Notes under the pieces: generated by a model
Database searches by the model: none
Told to the model about the DNA's origin: nothing
The model's input: only the letters and a program-made list of their open reading frames with translations
Translations under genes and position numbers: made by a program
NCBI RefSeq assembly: GCF_000745215.1
Contig: NZ_JQNK01000009.1
Location: 992,001-1,056,000, forward strand
From: Methylosinus sp. PW1
GTDB lineage: Bacteria > Pseudomonadota > Alphaproteobacteria > Rhizobiales > Beijerinckiaceae
Reading direction: 5' to 3'
DNA length: 64,000 bases
In this document: in pieces, positions 1 through 9,456 of the stretch
Position numbering within the stretch: the stretch's first letter is position 1
Layout of the letters: every line of letters begins with the position of its first letter

Positions 1-1118
1 TCGAGAAGGAGCACAACAAGATCGCGGGGGTCAACCTCGAAAACGTGCGCGAGCAGATGGAGAAGGATCCGGCAATGTGGCGCAAGCGTCTCCACGACCA
101 ATGGGAGAATTTCGAGGAATCCTTTGGCGTCGCGCTCGTGAACCCGTTCGTAAATCATATTCTCAAGCCGATCACCGAGGGACTGCGTGACGTGTCGCAG
201 TGGGCAATTCAGAATCCCGAGACCGTCAAGGAGATCATGAGGATCCTCGTCGGCGTCGGAGCCGGATTGGTTGCGCTCGGCGGAATCATGATCGGAGGCG
301 CGTTGATGGCAGCCATCGGCCCCGCCGGATGGCTGATCGCTGGAATGGTCGCTCTCGGAGCCTATTTCGGGACAGGAGGCAAGGCATTTGCGTCCACCGG
401 CGGCTTCGCGGCGAAGGCCGAAAAATGGGGCACGAAGCTGAAGGACTCTATCGTCGCAAAGTTCAATGCGATCGATTGGGCCGGTGTCTGGACGTCCGCC
501 AAGGGCATCGGTTCAAAGATCCTCGGTGGCGTTGGCAAACTTTTCGAGTCGGCATTCTCCGGCATCGAGGGATGGGCGTCCAGTGGAGGATTCGGAAAGG
601 CGCTCGAATCCATGAAGGCTTGGGCCACTGGATCGTTTCTCCCATGGTTGCTCGGTTCCTTCACGGACGACCTCTACGCATTCTCCGTCAAGGGAAGCCA
701 ATATGCGGTGAGACTGGCCGGCGTCGTCTTCAATATGATGGCCGATCTCGGCGGCTTCCTCATGAAGGAGATGGCCGGTCTTCCAGGCATGGTGTCGTCG
801 GCGATTTCCGCCGCGATCGCCGGCATCGGGGAATTGATCAAGAAGGCCATCGGAAGCTTTTGGTCGTGGGGAACGACGCCGCTCTTTGGGCCGCACGCCG
901 GGACTCCAATGGGCGGCGCAGCGGAGCCTGCACAGCAGAAGCAAAGCTACGTTCCTCCGGCACAGACCGACAAGCAGTCTTCCACGGTCATCATGCAGGT
1001 GGACGGCCAGAAGATCGGCGAGGTCGCGGCGAGCTACATCGGTCGCAGCGGCACATACCCGCTGTCGCCGTCGTTTAACGATTCCCACGGCAACTTCTCG
1101 CTGCCGGCGTTCAATTGA
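1..1118 (+). CDS. Tail tape measure protein, C-terminal part (5' truncated)
   Basis: The frame is open from the first full codon at position 3, so the start lies left of the window; 371 residues are visible. A long hydrophobic Gly/Ala stretch (around residues 80-115 of the visible part) is followed by alanine- and glycine-rich helices with periodic Trp, as in tape measure C-termini. It lies directly upstream of gpU-, gpX- and gpD-like genes, the position of gene T in P2-like phages. The tape measure sets tail length and is ejected with DNA. Call rests on position and composition more than on a diagnostic motif. Confidence 0.7.
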   Translation, partial: EKEHNKIAGVNLENVREQMEKDPAMWRKRLHDQWENFEESFGVALVNPFVNHILKPITEGLRDVSQWAIQNPETVKEIMRILVGVGAGLVALGGIMIGGALMAAIGPAGWLIAGMVALGAYFGTGGKAFASTGGFAAKAEKWGTKLKDSIVAKFNAIDWAGVWTSAKGIGSKILGGVGKLFESAFSGIEGWASSGGFGKALESMKAWATGSFLPWLLGSFTDDLYAFSVKGSQYAVRLAGVVFNMMADLGGFLMKEMAGLPGMVSSAISAAIAGIGELIKKAIGSFWSWGTTPLFGPHAGTPMGGAAEPAQQKQSYVPPAQTDKQSSTVIMQVDGQKIGEVAASYIGRSGTYPLSPSFNDSHGNFSLPAFN

Positions 1119-1128
1119 GGCTGACGCC

Positions 1129-1884
1129 ATGGAACCGCAATTCCAACTGAAGCTCGGCAACTTCGTCTTCCAGGAATTCGAGATTCCCTCGAAGATCACG
1201 GGTCTCGGCGGCAAGCAGACGATCGCGAAATCCCAGCTCATCGGCGGCCTGCGGGTCGTCGATGCGATGGGCGCCGACAATGCCGATCTGTCGTGGGATG
1301 GACGCTTTCGCGGTATCGACGCGCTGAAGCGGGCGCAGACGCTCGACCGGATGCGGAAGGGGGGCGAGGTCTTCCAGTTGCGGTGGGGCGGCCTGTATTA
1401 CGAGGTCGTGATCTCGGATTTCACGTTCGACTATCTGCGAATGCAGGAGATCGAATACAGGATCACGGTTGTCGTGGTCTACGACTCCAACACGGTGTTC
1501 GTTCCGCCCGCGCCGGCGGAGTCCCTCGTGCAGTCCGACCTCGACGCGGCGTCGAAGCTCACGAATGTGGGCCAGAATATCCTCGACGGCGTGAATTCGC
1601 TCTCGACCGCCCTGGAAGCCGTCGGCCCGTTGGCGATGGCGGCGACGTCCACCGTCGTCTCCCTGGCGTCGCAGGCGACGTCCATTGCATCCGAGGCGTC
1701 GTCGGCATTCGTCGCGGCCCAGTCCGCCGCGTCGGCCATCATCGCCTCCCCCGGCGGCAACCCGGCGGAGATCGCGGCGAATCTCGTCGCGCTCGACGGC
1801 TATCACGACGAATCCATCGACGCCGGCGGCATCGCGAATCTGATGACACGGGCGGCGATCAACCTGACGGGCGCCGCGCAATGA
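1129..1884 (+). CDS. P2 gpU-like tail terminator/baseplate-associated protein
   Basis: 251 residues. The first ~125 residues have the gpU-like pattern: LGNFVF near the N-terminus, then an IGGLRVVDAMG segment, a Trp-rich strand and a MRKGG turn. The last ~110 residues are an Ala/Ser-rich helical extension not usual for gpU. Start chosen at the ATG 10 bases after the tape-measure stop; an upstream in-frame ATG at 886 would overlap the previous gene heavily. Stop overlaps the next start as ATGA. In Mu-like phages this slot holds gp43; the assignment to gpU is by pattern and order. Confidence 0.55.
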   Translation: MEPQFQLKLGNFVFQEFEIPSKITGLGGKQTIAKSQLIGGLRVVDAMGADNADLSWDGRFRGIDALKRAQTLDRMRKGGEVFQLRWGGLYYEVVISDFTFDYLRMQEIEYRITVVVVYDSNTVFVPPAPAESLVQSDLDAASKLTNVGQNILDGVNSLSTALEAVGPLAMAATSTVVSLASQATSIASEASSAFVAAQSAASAIIASPGGNPAEIAANLVALDGYHDESIDAGGIANLMTRAAINLTGAAQ

Positions 1885-2117
1885 CGATCCAGACTCCCGT
1901 TCCCGCAAAGCGGGTATCCGTCAGCAACGTGTCGCTCTACGACGTCGCGCTGCAATATCTGGGCGACGCGACGCAGTGGTATCGGATCGCCCAGGCGAAT
2001 CCCGGCATCGTCAACGGCCTCACCGCCGGCGGCTGCGTCGATCCGATGATACGGGGGACCGTCACGCTGACGATTCCACCGACGGGCAAGGCGTCCAATG
2101 GCGGCATTCTCGACTGA
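1881..2117 (+). CDS. LysM-like tail protein (gpX family)
   Basis: 78 residues. A single LysM-like module is visible: LYDVALQYLGDATQWYRIAQ followed by an Asn and a Gly/Pro turn, then a basic/hydrophobic strand ending in the TLTIPP motif typical of tail protein X. Such proteins bridge the baseplate hub and tube and may touch peptidoglycan. Starts in the ATGA overlap with the upstream gene and overlaps the following gpD gene by 20 bases, so translation is coupled. Confidence 0.7.
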   Translation: MTIQTPVPAKRVSVSNVSLYDVALQYLGDATQWYRIAQANPGIVNGLTAGGCVDPMIRGTVTLTIPPTGKASNGGILD

Positions 2118-3228
2118 AACCGCGCGAAAGATCTGGGCCTACGTGGAGATCGACGGCGTAAGCATTCCCGTCGTCTCGGCGTCCTGCGCCATATCGAAGC
2201 TCGCCGCGTCGAACAATTTTTCCGCCGAACTTCCGTTGCACTACGGCGACGCCGACACGGCGTTCTGGGCGGCGCTGACTTCGAAATCCAAATGCTCGCT
2301 GTTTGTCTCCGACGGCAAGCAGACCAAGCGGATGGTGTCCGCCCCGCTCGACAGCCTCGATCTGAAATTCGCGTCGCAGCGCGTCTCGATCTCGGCGAGG
2401 TCGTCCGACAGGAAAGCCTTGAACGCGAAGTCCAACGAGCAGTGGCACAACCGCAAGCCGACGGAGGTCGTCAAGGACATCGCCGACCGCCACGGCTGGA
2501 ATTTCGTCACCGACGACGTGGAGGACACGTCGCAGGACGATCAGGCCGGCAAGATGCACCACCTCGACAACGTCAAGATCACCGACTCCGACACCGAATG
2601 GGGCGTCATCCAGAAGCTCGCAGAGGAGGAAGGCGTCAACGCGTGGCTGGACGGCGACACGCTGTATTTCAAGGAGGCGGACGACGACAACGACGACGTC
2701 TATGTCGTCAACTACAAGGCTCCCAGCCCCGTGCACGCCGCCTTCGCCGACTTCATCGACCTCAAGATCACGCGCCACCTCGGCGCCGGGAAGGCCGTGC
2801 GCTGCCACACCCATTCGTGGCATTCGAAATCGAAGAAGGTCGTCCACGGCAAGCACGAGATCGCCGGCGACGACGACAAGGACGCGCTGGAATATCACGA
2901 GCGCGTCGCGAACCTGTCGCAGCACAAGGCCGACAGGCGCGCCCGCAAGAACGCCAGGAAGCATGCGCGGCACGAGATCACGATCAGTCTCGACATGCCC
3001 GGCGACCTGGACTGCAACCCGTCGAAGCGCCTCGAACTGAGGGGAACCGGCGGCTTCGACCACATCTACTACATCGACACCGTGAACTATTCGATCGGCG
3101 ACGGGCTGCGGATGACGATCGACGCCAAGAACACCAAGCCGGGCCGCAAGGGCGGCGGCGGAAAGACCAGGGCGGCGCCGAAGAGCACCAAGGCTCCCCT
3201 GCCGCCCAAGAGACCGACGGGGCTGTGA
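2098..3228 (+). CDS. gpD-like tail hub protein (late control D / gp27-like)
   Basis: 376 residues, close to P2 gpD (about 390). The order of modules fits the family: an N-terminal beta-rich domain, a central TEVVKDIADRHGW motif like the SVxDVIxxIA segment of gpD, an acidic loop with an EADDDNDD run, and a C-terminal barrel. The extreme C-terminus is Lys/Pro-rich. The hub forms the central ring of the baseplate on which the spike sits. It ends in a TGATG overlap with the spike gene. Confidence 0.75.
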   Translation: MAAFSTETARKIWAYVEIDGVSIPVVSASCAISKLAASNNFSAELPLHYGDADTAFWAALTSKSKCSLFVSDGKQTKRMVSAPLDSLDLKFASQRVSISARSSDRKALNAKSNEQWHNRKPTEVVKDIADRHGWNFVTDDVEDTSQDDQAGKMHHLDNVKITDSDTEWGVIQKLAEEEGVNAWLDGDTLYFKEADDDNDDVYVVNYKAPSPVHAAFADFIDLKITRHLGAGKAVRCHTHSWHSKSKKVVHGKHEIAGDDDKDALEYHERVANLSQHKADRRARKNARKHARHEITISLDMPGDLDCNPSKRLELRGTGGFDHIYYIDTVNYSIGDGLRMTIDAKNTKPGRKGGGGKTRAAPKSTKAPLPPKRPTGL

Positions 3229-3794
3229 TGCATTTCGAGGGACTCTGGAACGCCATCCGCCGGGAGATTCACACGGCCATCCGCAGCGCCGTCCTGAAGC
3301 CGCGCTACGGCGTCATGACGTCGTGGGACGCCGCCACGCACAGCGGGAAATTCCTGCTGCAACCCGAGGGCGTCCAGACCGGCTGGGTCCATGTCGGCGT
3401 CATGGCGGCCGGCAACGGCTTCGGATTTTCCGTCGCCCCGAACGTCGGCGACCAGGCTCTTTTGATGGGCGCCGAGGGGGATCCGGATTCCTGGCACGTC
3501 CTGCATTTCCTCCATTCCGATGCCGACGCCGCGATGGGATTGCAGGCCGGCGAAGGCAAATGGCGCGGCAAGGACGGCTCCGAGGTCCACATGGCGCAGA
3601 ACGGCGACCTGACGGTGAAGCACCACACCGGCGCGCAGACGACGCTCACCGCCTCGGGCATCGTCCACAAGGACGAGACGGGCTTCGAGACGCACATGGC
3701 GGGCGGCAAGGTTCTGGTCGGCGGAACGGACGCGATCAAGCCTGTCAAGCTCGCCGACGGATCGAACTCCACGCAGCTATTCACGAAGGGATGA
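3228..3794 (+). CDS. Baseplate spike protein (gpV / Mu gp45-like)
   Basis: 188 residues. The N-terminal half has an OB-fold pattern (GVMTSWDAATHSGKFLLQP, then VNVGDQALLM-like turn), and the C-terminal half is a glycine-spaced beta-helix with repeated T/V strands (DGSEVHM, GDLTVKHH, TTLTASGI), as in membrane-piercing spikes. The start ATG overlaps the gpD stop by one base. The gene is followed four bases later by the gpW-like gene. It lacks a visible C-terminal HxH iron-binding motif, so the tip chemistry is not clear. Confidence 0.75.
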   Translation: MHFEGLWNAIRREIHTAIRSAVLKPRYGVMTSWDAATHSGKFLLQPEGVQTGWVHVGVMAAGNGFGFSVAPNVGDQALLMGAEGDPDSWHVLHFLHSDADAAMGLQAGEGKWRGKDGSEVHMAQNGDLTVKHHTGAQTTLTASGIVHKDETGFETHMAGGKVLVGGTDAIKPVKLADGSNSTQLFTKG

Positions 3795-3798
3795 CCTG

Positions 3799-4164
3799 AT
3801 GGCCGACCTGAATCACGTCTTCGGCGAGGATCTTTCGTTCGGGCCTTCGAACGATCTCGCGACCGTGGACGGCTCCGATCTCGGGCATCAGCGCATCATC
3901 CGCCGCCTGATGACGGCGGTGCGGGGCTATGTGTGGCACGGAGACTACGGCGCCGGCGTTCCGCAGCAGATCGGACTGGCCGAGGACTATTTCGAAATCC
4001 AATCCGCCGTCATGTCGCAGATCCGCAAGGAGGCTGCCGTCGCCTCGACGCCGGTACCCGACGTATCCGTCACCGGTATCCTCAACGGGGTCCGTTGCGA
4101 CGTAACATACTGGGACGCCGACACCGGCGACCAGAGATTCCTCTCATTCGACGTGGCGAAATGA
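3799..4164 (+). CDS. Baseplate wedge protein gpW / gp25-like
   Basis: 121 residues, the normal length for the GPW/gp25 family. The sequence begins with a short acidic N-terminus and contains the conserved HQRIIRRLMTAVRGYVWHGDYG stretch (shown in part), which resembles the R-LLT-G-W-P-YG motif of wedge subunits, then an IRKEAAVAS helix and C-terminal beta strands. It is flanked by spike and gpJ genes as in P2 and Mu. Its last codon overlaps the gpJ start (ATGA). Confidence 0.75.
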   Translation: MADLNHVFGEDLSFGPSNDLATVDGSDLGHQRIIRRLMTAVRGYVWHGDYGAGVPQQIGLAEDYFEIQSAVMSQIRKEAAVASTPVPDVSVTGILNGVRCDVTYWDADTGDQRFLSFDVAK

Positions 4165-5303
4165 AGCTCAATCTGAAGACCTTCGATCAGATCGTCAGCG
4201 ATCAGGCCGCCGCCGCGCAGGCCTCGGCGGGGAAGCTGCTCGACTTCTCGGTCGGCTCGATCCTGCGCGCCTTCGCGGAATCCATCGCAGGCATCGCGCT
4301 GTGGCTTCAGGCACAGATCTCGAAGCTGCTGCTGACGACGCGCGCCGCCACCTCGACGTCCACCGATCTCGACACGTGGATGGCGGACTTCGATCTGACG
4401 CGCATTCCCGGCGTAGCGGCGACCGGCATCGTCACGTTCACGCGCTTTTCCGCAGGCGCATCGCAGCCGGTCGTGCCCGTCGGAACCGTCGTCCAGACGT
4501 CGGACGGCTCGCTGCGGTTTACCGTCGTCGCCGACACCACCAACGCCAACTGGTCGGCCACGCTCGGCGGCTTCCTGTTTCCGGTGAACGTCGGATCGAT
4601 CGACGTCCCTGTGGCGGCCGCCGATGTCGGGACGTCCTACAACGTCGTAGCCGGCGCGATCTCGCAGGTCGCCACCGCCGTTTCCGGCGTCGATCAGGTC
4701 GTCAACGTCAACGCTTTCGCCAACGGCGCCAACGCGGAATCCGACGACGCCTTCCGCACCCGCTTCCAAGGCTATATTCTCGGCCTGTCGCGCGGCGACC
4801 TCTATGGGCTTTCGGCGGCCATCGCGGCCATCGGCGTCTCCGTCCAATACGCGCCCGTCGAGAACTATTCCGTCGACGGCGTGTGGTCGCCGGGGTTCTT
4901 CTATGTCGTCGCCGACGACGGGACGGGCGCGCCTTCGTCGGAATTCCTCGGACGCATCGCAACCGCCGTGGATTCGGTGCGTCCGATGACGGTGCGTTTC
5001 ACCGTGGTCGCGCCGACCGTCCAAGCCGCCGTCGTCAATCTCAACATCGGCGTCTTGTCGGGCTACGACGCCCCGACCGTCCGCGCCGCGGTCGCCGACG
5101 CCGTATCCGCGAACATAAACGCGCTCGGCCTGGGCAAGGGTCTGGAGTTCGGGTTGCTCTATGCGTGGGCGCTCGCGATTCCCGGCGTCTCCTACGCGCA
5201 CGGCGTCACGCTCAACGGGCTGGACGGCGACGCGGCGTCGATAGCGGCGTCGCCCAAGGTGACGATCAAATGCAACCGCGCAACCCAGATCACGGTGTCC
5301 TGA
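4161..5303 (+). CDS. Baseplate assembly protein J
   Basis: 380 residues, in the range of Baseplate_J proteins (P2 gpJ about 300, Mu gp47 about 360). It shows the N-terminal helix with GSILRAFAESIAGIALWLQA, the WMADFDLTRIPG-type turn, a conserved DAFRTRFQGYILG motif and a beta-rich C-terminal domain. It forms the wedge core with gpI. Start overlaps the previous stop; the next gene starts one base after the stop codon. Confidence 0.85.
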   Translation: MKLNLKTFDQIVSDQAAAAQASAGKLLDFSVGSILRAFAESIAGIALWLQAQISKLLLTTRAATSTSTDLDTWMADFDLTRIPGVAATGIVTFTRFSAGASQPVVPVGTVVQTSDGSLRFTVVADTTNANWSATLGGFLFPVNVGSIDVPVAAADVGTSYNVVAGAISQVATAVSGVDQVVNVNAFANGANAESDDAFRTRFQGYILGLSRGDLYGLSAAIAAIGVSVQYAPVENYSVDGVWSPGFFYVVADDGTGAPSSEFLGRIATAVDSVRPMTVRFTVVAPTVQAAVVNLNIGVLSGYDAPTVRAAVADAVSANINALGLGKGLEFGLLYAWALAIPGVSYAHGVTLNGLDGDAASIAASPKVTIKCNRATQITVS

Positions 5304-5304
5304 C

Positions 5305-6636
5305 ATGGCGGTCGGCGACTTCGACGACATGATGCTTCGGCTGCGGAGCCATCTCCCCAAGGGATGGTTTCCCGACGTCGCGCCGGGTCTCGACGCCGTG
5401 CTGTCAATGCCGGCGACGGCGTTCCGCTACGTCTGGGACCAGATAGTCGATGCGAAGGCGCAGAGCCGCATTTCGACGGCCACCGGCGTCTGGCTCGATC
5501 TCGCGGCCTACGACTTTCTCGGAACGCGCGTCATGCGCCGAAAGGACCAGTCGGACGACTCTTTCCGAACGCGCGTGAAGGCCGAGATCCTGCGCGAGCG
5601 CGTCACCAAGGCCGGCATGAAGAAGATGCTGACCGACCTGACGGGGAAGACGCCGACAATCTTCGAGCTTTGGGACGCAAATTTTTCAGGCGGCCTCGAC
5701 GCGGGATTCTATCTGGACTATTCGCCGCTCGGCGAGACGTCCCTGCCCTACCAGTGCCTGATGGACGTCCCGCGCCAGCCGACGACCGGCGAGGCGTGGG
5801 TGGGAGGCTTGGCGGCGGAATACGATTCGCCTGTCGTCATGTTCCCGGCGACGCTCGTCGACGCCAATTCGTCGCCGCAACTCTATGAACAGTATCCGGC
5901 CTTCGGATGCCTGACCGGCGACAGCGTCATATCGTCGTGGAGCCATACGATCAGCATCGACTTCTCTAGTGGGCGGACGAGCCACGCACTCAAGGTGGTT
6001 GGAGAATCCGGAGAGTCCCCGCTCTTCCATATCGTGACATCCGAAACGATTTCGTTCCGCATCGTCATCGCGCGCAACGTTCCGATCATCAATTTCAACA
6101 CCGGCAACGGAATCTATATCGACAAGGGGACCATTCTCGCCGACTCGGGGATTATCACGCTGCCGAAGACGGCGACGCTCAACGATCTGATCGCGGCGCT
6201 GAATGCCGTCGCTGGTGCGTTCTGCACAGTTTCGACGAACAATCCCACCGGCCCCGGCGCGCCCGACACGAACCTGAAGTTCGACTTCACCGACTGGATC
6301 GCGGCAAACGCGCCGGGAGACGGGACCATCACCTGCGCGATCGGCTGCTCGCTGGAAGGGATTTTAGGGACTTGGTTCCAGCGCTTTATCGGCGTCTCCT
6401 ATCCGAGGAACTACTGCGACGCGAACGGTCTCGTCTACGACGAAGCGATCCTCGGCGCCGAACTGACGTCTCGATGGGACGGCTGGATCGGCCTCGGCGA
6501 CGGCTGGGAAATCGGCGGCTACACGCTCGGGACTATCCCTGACGCTGCTGGCTCCGGACTGACGGATGCCGATATTTATGACGCGATAGAACACACGCGC
6601 CCGACGGGAACCGTCGCGTGGACGGCGCTGGAGTAG
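5305..6636 (+). CDS. gpI / Mu gp48-like tail protein with long C-terminal extension
   Basis: 443 residues. The first ~200 residues fit gpI/gp48-type proteins: an acidic helical start with LRSHLPKGWFPD, then a DFLGTRVMRRKDQSDDSFRT segment and a RERVTKAGMKKML helix. The remaining ~240 residues are a beta-rich extension that is not present in P2 gpI (about 180 residues) and contains no motif I recognise; it may be a fibre-docking or receptor domain. The gene sits in the canonical position after gpJ and before the fibres. Confidence 0.65.
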   Translation: MAVGDFDDMMLRLRSHLPKGWFPDVAPGLDAVLSMPATAFRYVWDQIVDAKAQSRISTATGVWLDLAAYDFLGTRVMRRKDQSDDSFRTRVKAEILRERVTKAGMKKMLTDLTGKTPTIFELWDANFSGGLDAGFYLDYSPLGETSLPYQCLMDVPRQPTTGEAWVGGLAAEYDSPVVMFPATLVDANSSPQLYEQYPAFGCLTGDSVISSWSHTISIDFSSGRTSHALKVVGESGESPLFHIVTSETISFRIVIARNVPIINFNTGNGIYIDKGTILADSGIITLPKTATLNDLIAALNAVAGAFCTVSTNNPTGPGAPDTNLKFDFTDWIAANAPGDGTITCAIGCSLEGILGTWFQRFIGVSYPRNYCDANGLVYDEAILGAELTSRWDGWIGLGDGWEIGGYTLGTIPDAAGSGLTDADIYDAIEHTRPTGTVAWTALE

Positions 6637-6643
6637 AGAACGC

Positions 6644-8008
6644 ATGTCGGACAGAAAAGTAGTCTATCCCGGTCAGCAACTGCCGGCGCGCGCAATCCTC
6701 GACAACGCCAAATTCGGGCTGATCGGGCTCGGCTCGCTCGCCAGGGCGCTGTTCGGCGTTCGCGACGACGGCATGGGATCGTCCACCGGCGTTCCGCTCA
6801 AGGAATCCTTCAAGCCCGTCGTCGCCGGCCTGCAATGCGCGCCGACGACGCCCGCGAGCCTCAGTGTCGTCGTCTCCCCCGGCGAGATCTATGTCCAGGA
6901 GGCCGTCGACTCCTCGGATTTCGGAATTTCCGGCAACACCGACGCGCACACGACGATCAAGCAGGGCATCCTCGCCGATGCCGTGACGCTGCCGATCACG
7001 CCGCCGGCGACGGCGGGATACGCGCAATATTTCCTGATCCAGGCGACCTATCAGAACCTCGATACGGACTCGTTTGTCGTTTCCTACGTCAACCACGCCA
7101 ACCCGCAGATGCCGTTCTCCGGGCCCGGCGGCACCGGCGTCGCGCAGCCGACGACGCGCAAGGGACTCTGCGTCGTGAACCTCAAGGCGGGAGCGGCGGC
7201 GGCTTCGGGATCCGAGGTCGCGCCGACTCCCGACGTGGGCTATGCCGGACTGTGGCTGATCCGCGTCTCTCACGGGCAGACGGAGATCTCGAGCTATTCG
7301 ACGGGCGGCGGACTGGCGGACATCAAAGTTTATCCGAACGCGCCGTTCATTCCGTCGTTCGGCGCGCCAAGGATCTTTAGCGGCACGATTCCCGGAAGCC
7401 TGACCGATGGGACGCCGATCGGCGGACTGTCGCCAGCGTTTCACGACACCGGTTCGAACGCGCCGCCTCACGGCTCTCTCGTATCGCTTTCGATTCAGAT
7501 TCCAACATGGGCCGTCGGCGACACGCCGCGCCTGCAATTCGTTCCCGGCGGCGCCTACATCCCGATCCAGCGCTTCGACGGATTCCCGATCTCGTCCGGG
7601 GACGTCGGCGGCTCGGCGCTGTTCATCATGGACAACGGCGTCGCCAAGCTCGTCAATCCTGCGGTTCCCGGTCGATGGGAATCCTCGGGCGGCGCCGGCT
7701 CGGGTTCCATCCTCCTGCCGAACGGCTACCTGCTGCAATGGATCAAGGGTCCGGACATGACGCATGCCGGCGGCGCGGGACCCGGCGTCGATCCGACGCA
7801 ATACATCCCGTGGCCGACGTCGTTCAACGAGGCCTGCTACGCCGCCTTCCCCGTCACCGTGAACGCGGCGGCGTCCACCGTCGCCGATCGCGCCATCCAG
7901 CTCGTGGACTACGACCAATACGGCGCGAACATCATCAATCAATGGATGGGCGGCGGCGCGACCGACACGACCACCGTCGCCGCATTCGTCTTCGCCATCG
8001 GAAAGTAA
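6644..8008 (+). CDS. Tail fibre protein
   Basis: 454 residues. The protein starts with a gpI-proximal region (SDRKVVYPGQQLPARAILD), followed by glycine- and Thr/Ser-rich beta strands with many short turns and a C-terminal Trp/Tyr-rich domain (QWIKGPDMTHAGGAG, then WPTSFNEACYAAFPVTVN) that resembles the C-terminal needle domain of phage fibres with a gp53-like fold. It starts seven bases after the gpI-like stop. Host-receptor binding is inferred from position and composition. Confidence 0.7.
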   Translation: MSDRKVVYPGQQLPARAILDNAKFGLIGLGSLARALFGVRDDGMGSSTGVPLKESFKPVVAGLQCAPTTPASLSVVVSPGEIYVQEAVDSSDFGISGNTDAHTTIKQGILADAVTLPITPPATAGYAQYFLIQATYQNLDTDSFVVSYVNHANPQMPFSGPGGTGVAQPTTRKGLCVVNLKAGAAAASGSEVAPTPDVGYAGLWLIRVSHGQTEISSYSTGGGLADIKVYPNAPFIPSFGAPRIFSGTIPGSLTDGTPIGGLSPAFHDTGSNAPPHGSLVSLSIQIPTWAVGDTPRLQFVPGGAYIPIQRFDGFPISSGDVGGSALFIMDNGVAKLVNPAVPGRWESSGGAGSGSILLPNGYLLQWIKGPDMTHAGGAGPGVDPTQYIPWPTSFNEACYAAFPVTVNAAASTVADRAIQLVDYDQYGANIINQWMGGGATDTTTVAAFVFAIGK

Positions 8009-8015
8009 GGACGTC

Positions 8016-8615
8016 ATGGACACCATCGCCGCCAATTCGCTCCCGACCGCCCAGGCCTACGTCCTGCTCGGCGACGACAAGCGCGCCCGCGCCTTCTTCC
8101 TTCAGGGCTTGAATTCGAACATCCCCGCCGGCGCCGTGGCCATCACCCGCGCCGTATACGATGCGCTGCGGGCGAACTTCACGACGCTGACCTACGACGC
8201 CGCGACGGGAACGACCGCGCCCTATGTCGCGCCGGCGCCGACAAAGGACGCCTTGATCGCCTATACGGACTCCAAGCGCGACCGCGTGGCCGCATCGGGC
8301 ATCACGGTGAACATAGCGGCGGCGGGACAGCCGTCGCAGAATATCAAGGTCGCCACGCAGGCGCAGAACAACAGCGACTATCAGGGTCTCTATCTGCTCG
8401 CGGCGCAGAACTCCGCGTTCACGACGGAATGGGACGACGCCGTTCTCGGCGGCCTCACGATCAACGCGACGCAGGTCGCCATCATCGCGAATGCTGCCGC
8501 CGCATTCCGCCAAGCGGCATTCGCGGCAGGCATCGCCGTCAAGGCTCAGATCGCCGCCGGCACGATCACGACGACCGCACAGATCGACGCCTTTGCGTGG
8601 CCGTCGAACGCCTGA
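8016..8615 (+). CDS. DUF4376-type fibre-associated protein
   Basis: 199 residues. Residues ~75-190 fit the DUF4376 pattern found at the ends of phage fibre and fibre-assembly proteins: a KDALIAYTDSKRDRV helix, then a Leu/Ala-rich helix and the TTTAQIDAF ending. The N-terminal ~70 residues are a separate small domain. It follows the main fibre gene by seven bases. The family has no proven biochemical role; adaptor or assembly function is inferred. Confidence 0.55.
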   Translation: MDTIAANSLPTAQAYVLLGDDKRARAFFLQGLNSNIPAGAVAITRAVYDALRANFTTLTYDAATGTTAPYVAPAPTKDALIAYTDSKRDRVAASGITVNIAAAGQPSQNIKVATQAQNNSDYQGLYLLAAQNSAFTTEWDDAVLGGLTINATQVAIIANAAAAFRQAAFAAGIAVKAQIAAGTITTTAQIDAFAWPSNA

Positions 8616-8685
8616 GTATCCGACGCACGGAATGCGGCTTCCTTCGACGGCGACTAGAATCGCCGGGTGAGCGGGAGTCGCGTCT

Positions 8686-9042
8686 TTGGCATGCAGTCCT
8701 AAAAACGTCGTCTTGAAACAGCGCGTCAACGACAGCTTCGGCTGGTCGGGGACGGTGACGCTGCCGACATATGCATGGACGGTCGAGCTCGACTTTCTCG
8801 ACGATCGCGGCAAGGCGATTCCCAACGCCGGCGGCATTTCCGCGACGATTTCGCCGGTGGACGGCACGACCGCAGGCGGCAAGACGCAGTATCTGCTGCA
8901 CCTCACAGCGGACCGCGAGGACACCGCCAACTGGCCGGCGAAAGACCGCGTGAATCCGTTGACGCTGATCCTGCGACTTCGCTTCGTCGGTGCGGTCGCC
9001 GTGACGGCGAAGAACGACATCGAGGTGAGGACGACGCTTTGA
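8686..9042 (+). CDS. Tail-fibre-region protein, unknown
   Basis: 118 residues, start at TTG 8686, supported by GGGAG about ten bases upstream. The protein is a compact beta-rich domain (LKQRVNDSFGWSGTVTLP, then YAWTVELDFLDDRGK and a C-terminal RLRFVGAV strand) reminiscent of BppU-like baseplate upper proteins, but this is only a fold guess. Its stop overlaps the next start as TTGA. Confidence 0.5.
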   Translation: MACSPKNVVLKQRVNDSFGWSGTVTLPTYAWTVELDFLDDRGKAIPNAGGISATISPVDGTTAGGKTQYLLHLTADREDTANWPAKDRVNPLTLILRLRFVGAVAVTAKNDIEVRTTL

Positions 9043-9446
9043 CAGATCAAGCGATCATCCTGACCGACGACCTGCCGGAGATCGTGCTCGAAACCGGGTG
9101 CGTCTCGGGCGGCACCACGCTCGTCCTCTCCGACGACCTGCCATGGATCGGCATCGGCACGCAGGATCCCGAGCCGCAGATGCTGATGCTCGAGCAGTTC
9201 TTCGTCGGGCCGCCGGGCGCGGACGGGCCGCAGGGACTTCCCGGCAGGGACGCGACGACGTTCACATGGGACCAAGCATCGGCGTCGAACATCTGGGCGA
9301 TCGCGCACAACCTCGGTCGCTTCCCCGGCGTGACCACGGTCGATCCGTTCGGCGCCGTCTTCGAAGGGACGGTCTCATACGTGGACGCCAATAATGTCCG
9401 CGTCGAATTCAACGCCGCAGTCAACGGCAAGGCCTATCTGAACTGA
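9039..9446 (+). CDS. Fibre-associated protein with short collagen-like segment
   Basis: 135 residues. TTG start in a TTGA overlap with the preceding gene, supported by GAGGTGAGG 9-17 bases upstream. Residues ~58-72 are a Gly-X-Y run (GPPGADGPQGLPGRD) typical of collagen-like linkers in phage fibres. The C-terminal ~60 residues (WDQASASNIWAIAHNLGRFP) resemble a small fibre-tip domain also used in gp37-like fibres. Probably a short trimeric fibre or adhesin arm. Confidence 0.6.
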   Translation: MTDQAIILTDDLPEIVLETGCVSGGTTLVLSDDLPWIGIGTQDPEPQMLMLEQFFVGPPGADGPQGLPGRDATTFTWDQASASNIWAIAHNLGRFPGVTTVDPFGAVFEGTVSYVDANNVRVEFNAAVNGKAYLN

Positions 9447-9456
9447 GGATGTCGCC

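Noticed and set aside
513..1280. Long open frames antisense to the tail genes (for example 513-1280, 3987-5360, 6533-8035)
   Set aside because: They are mirror frames of high-GC coding sequence, Arg-rich and without domain patterns, and overlap well-supported tail genes.
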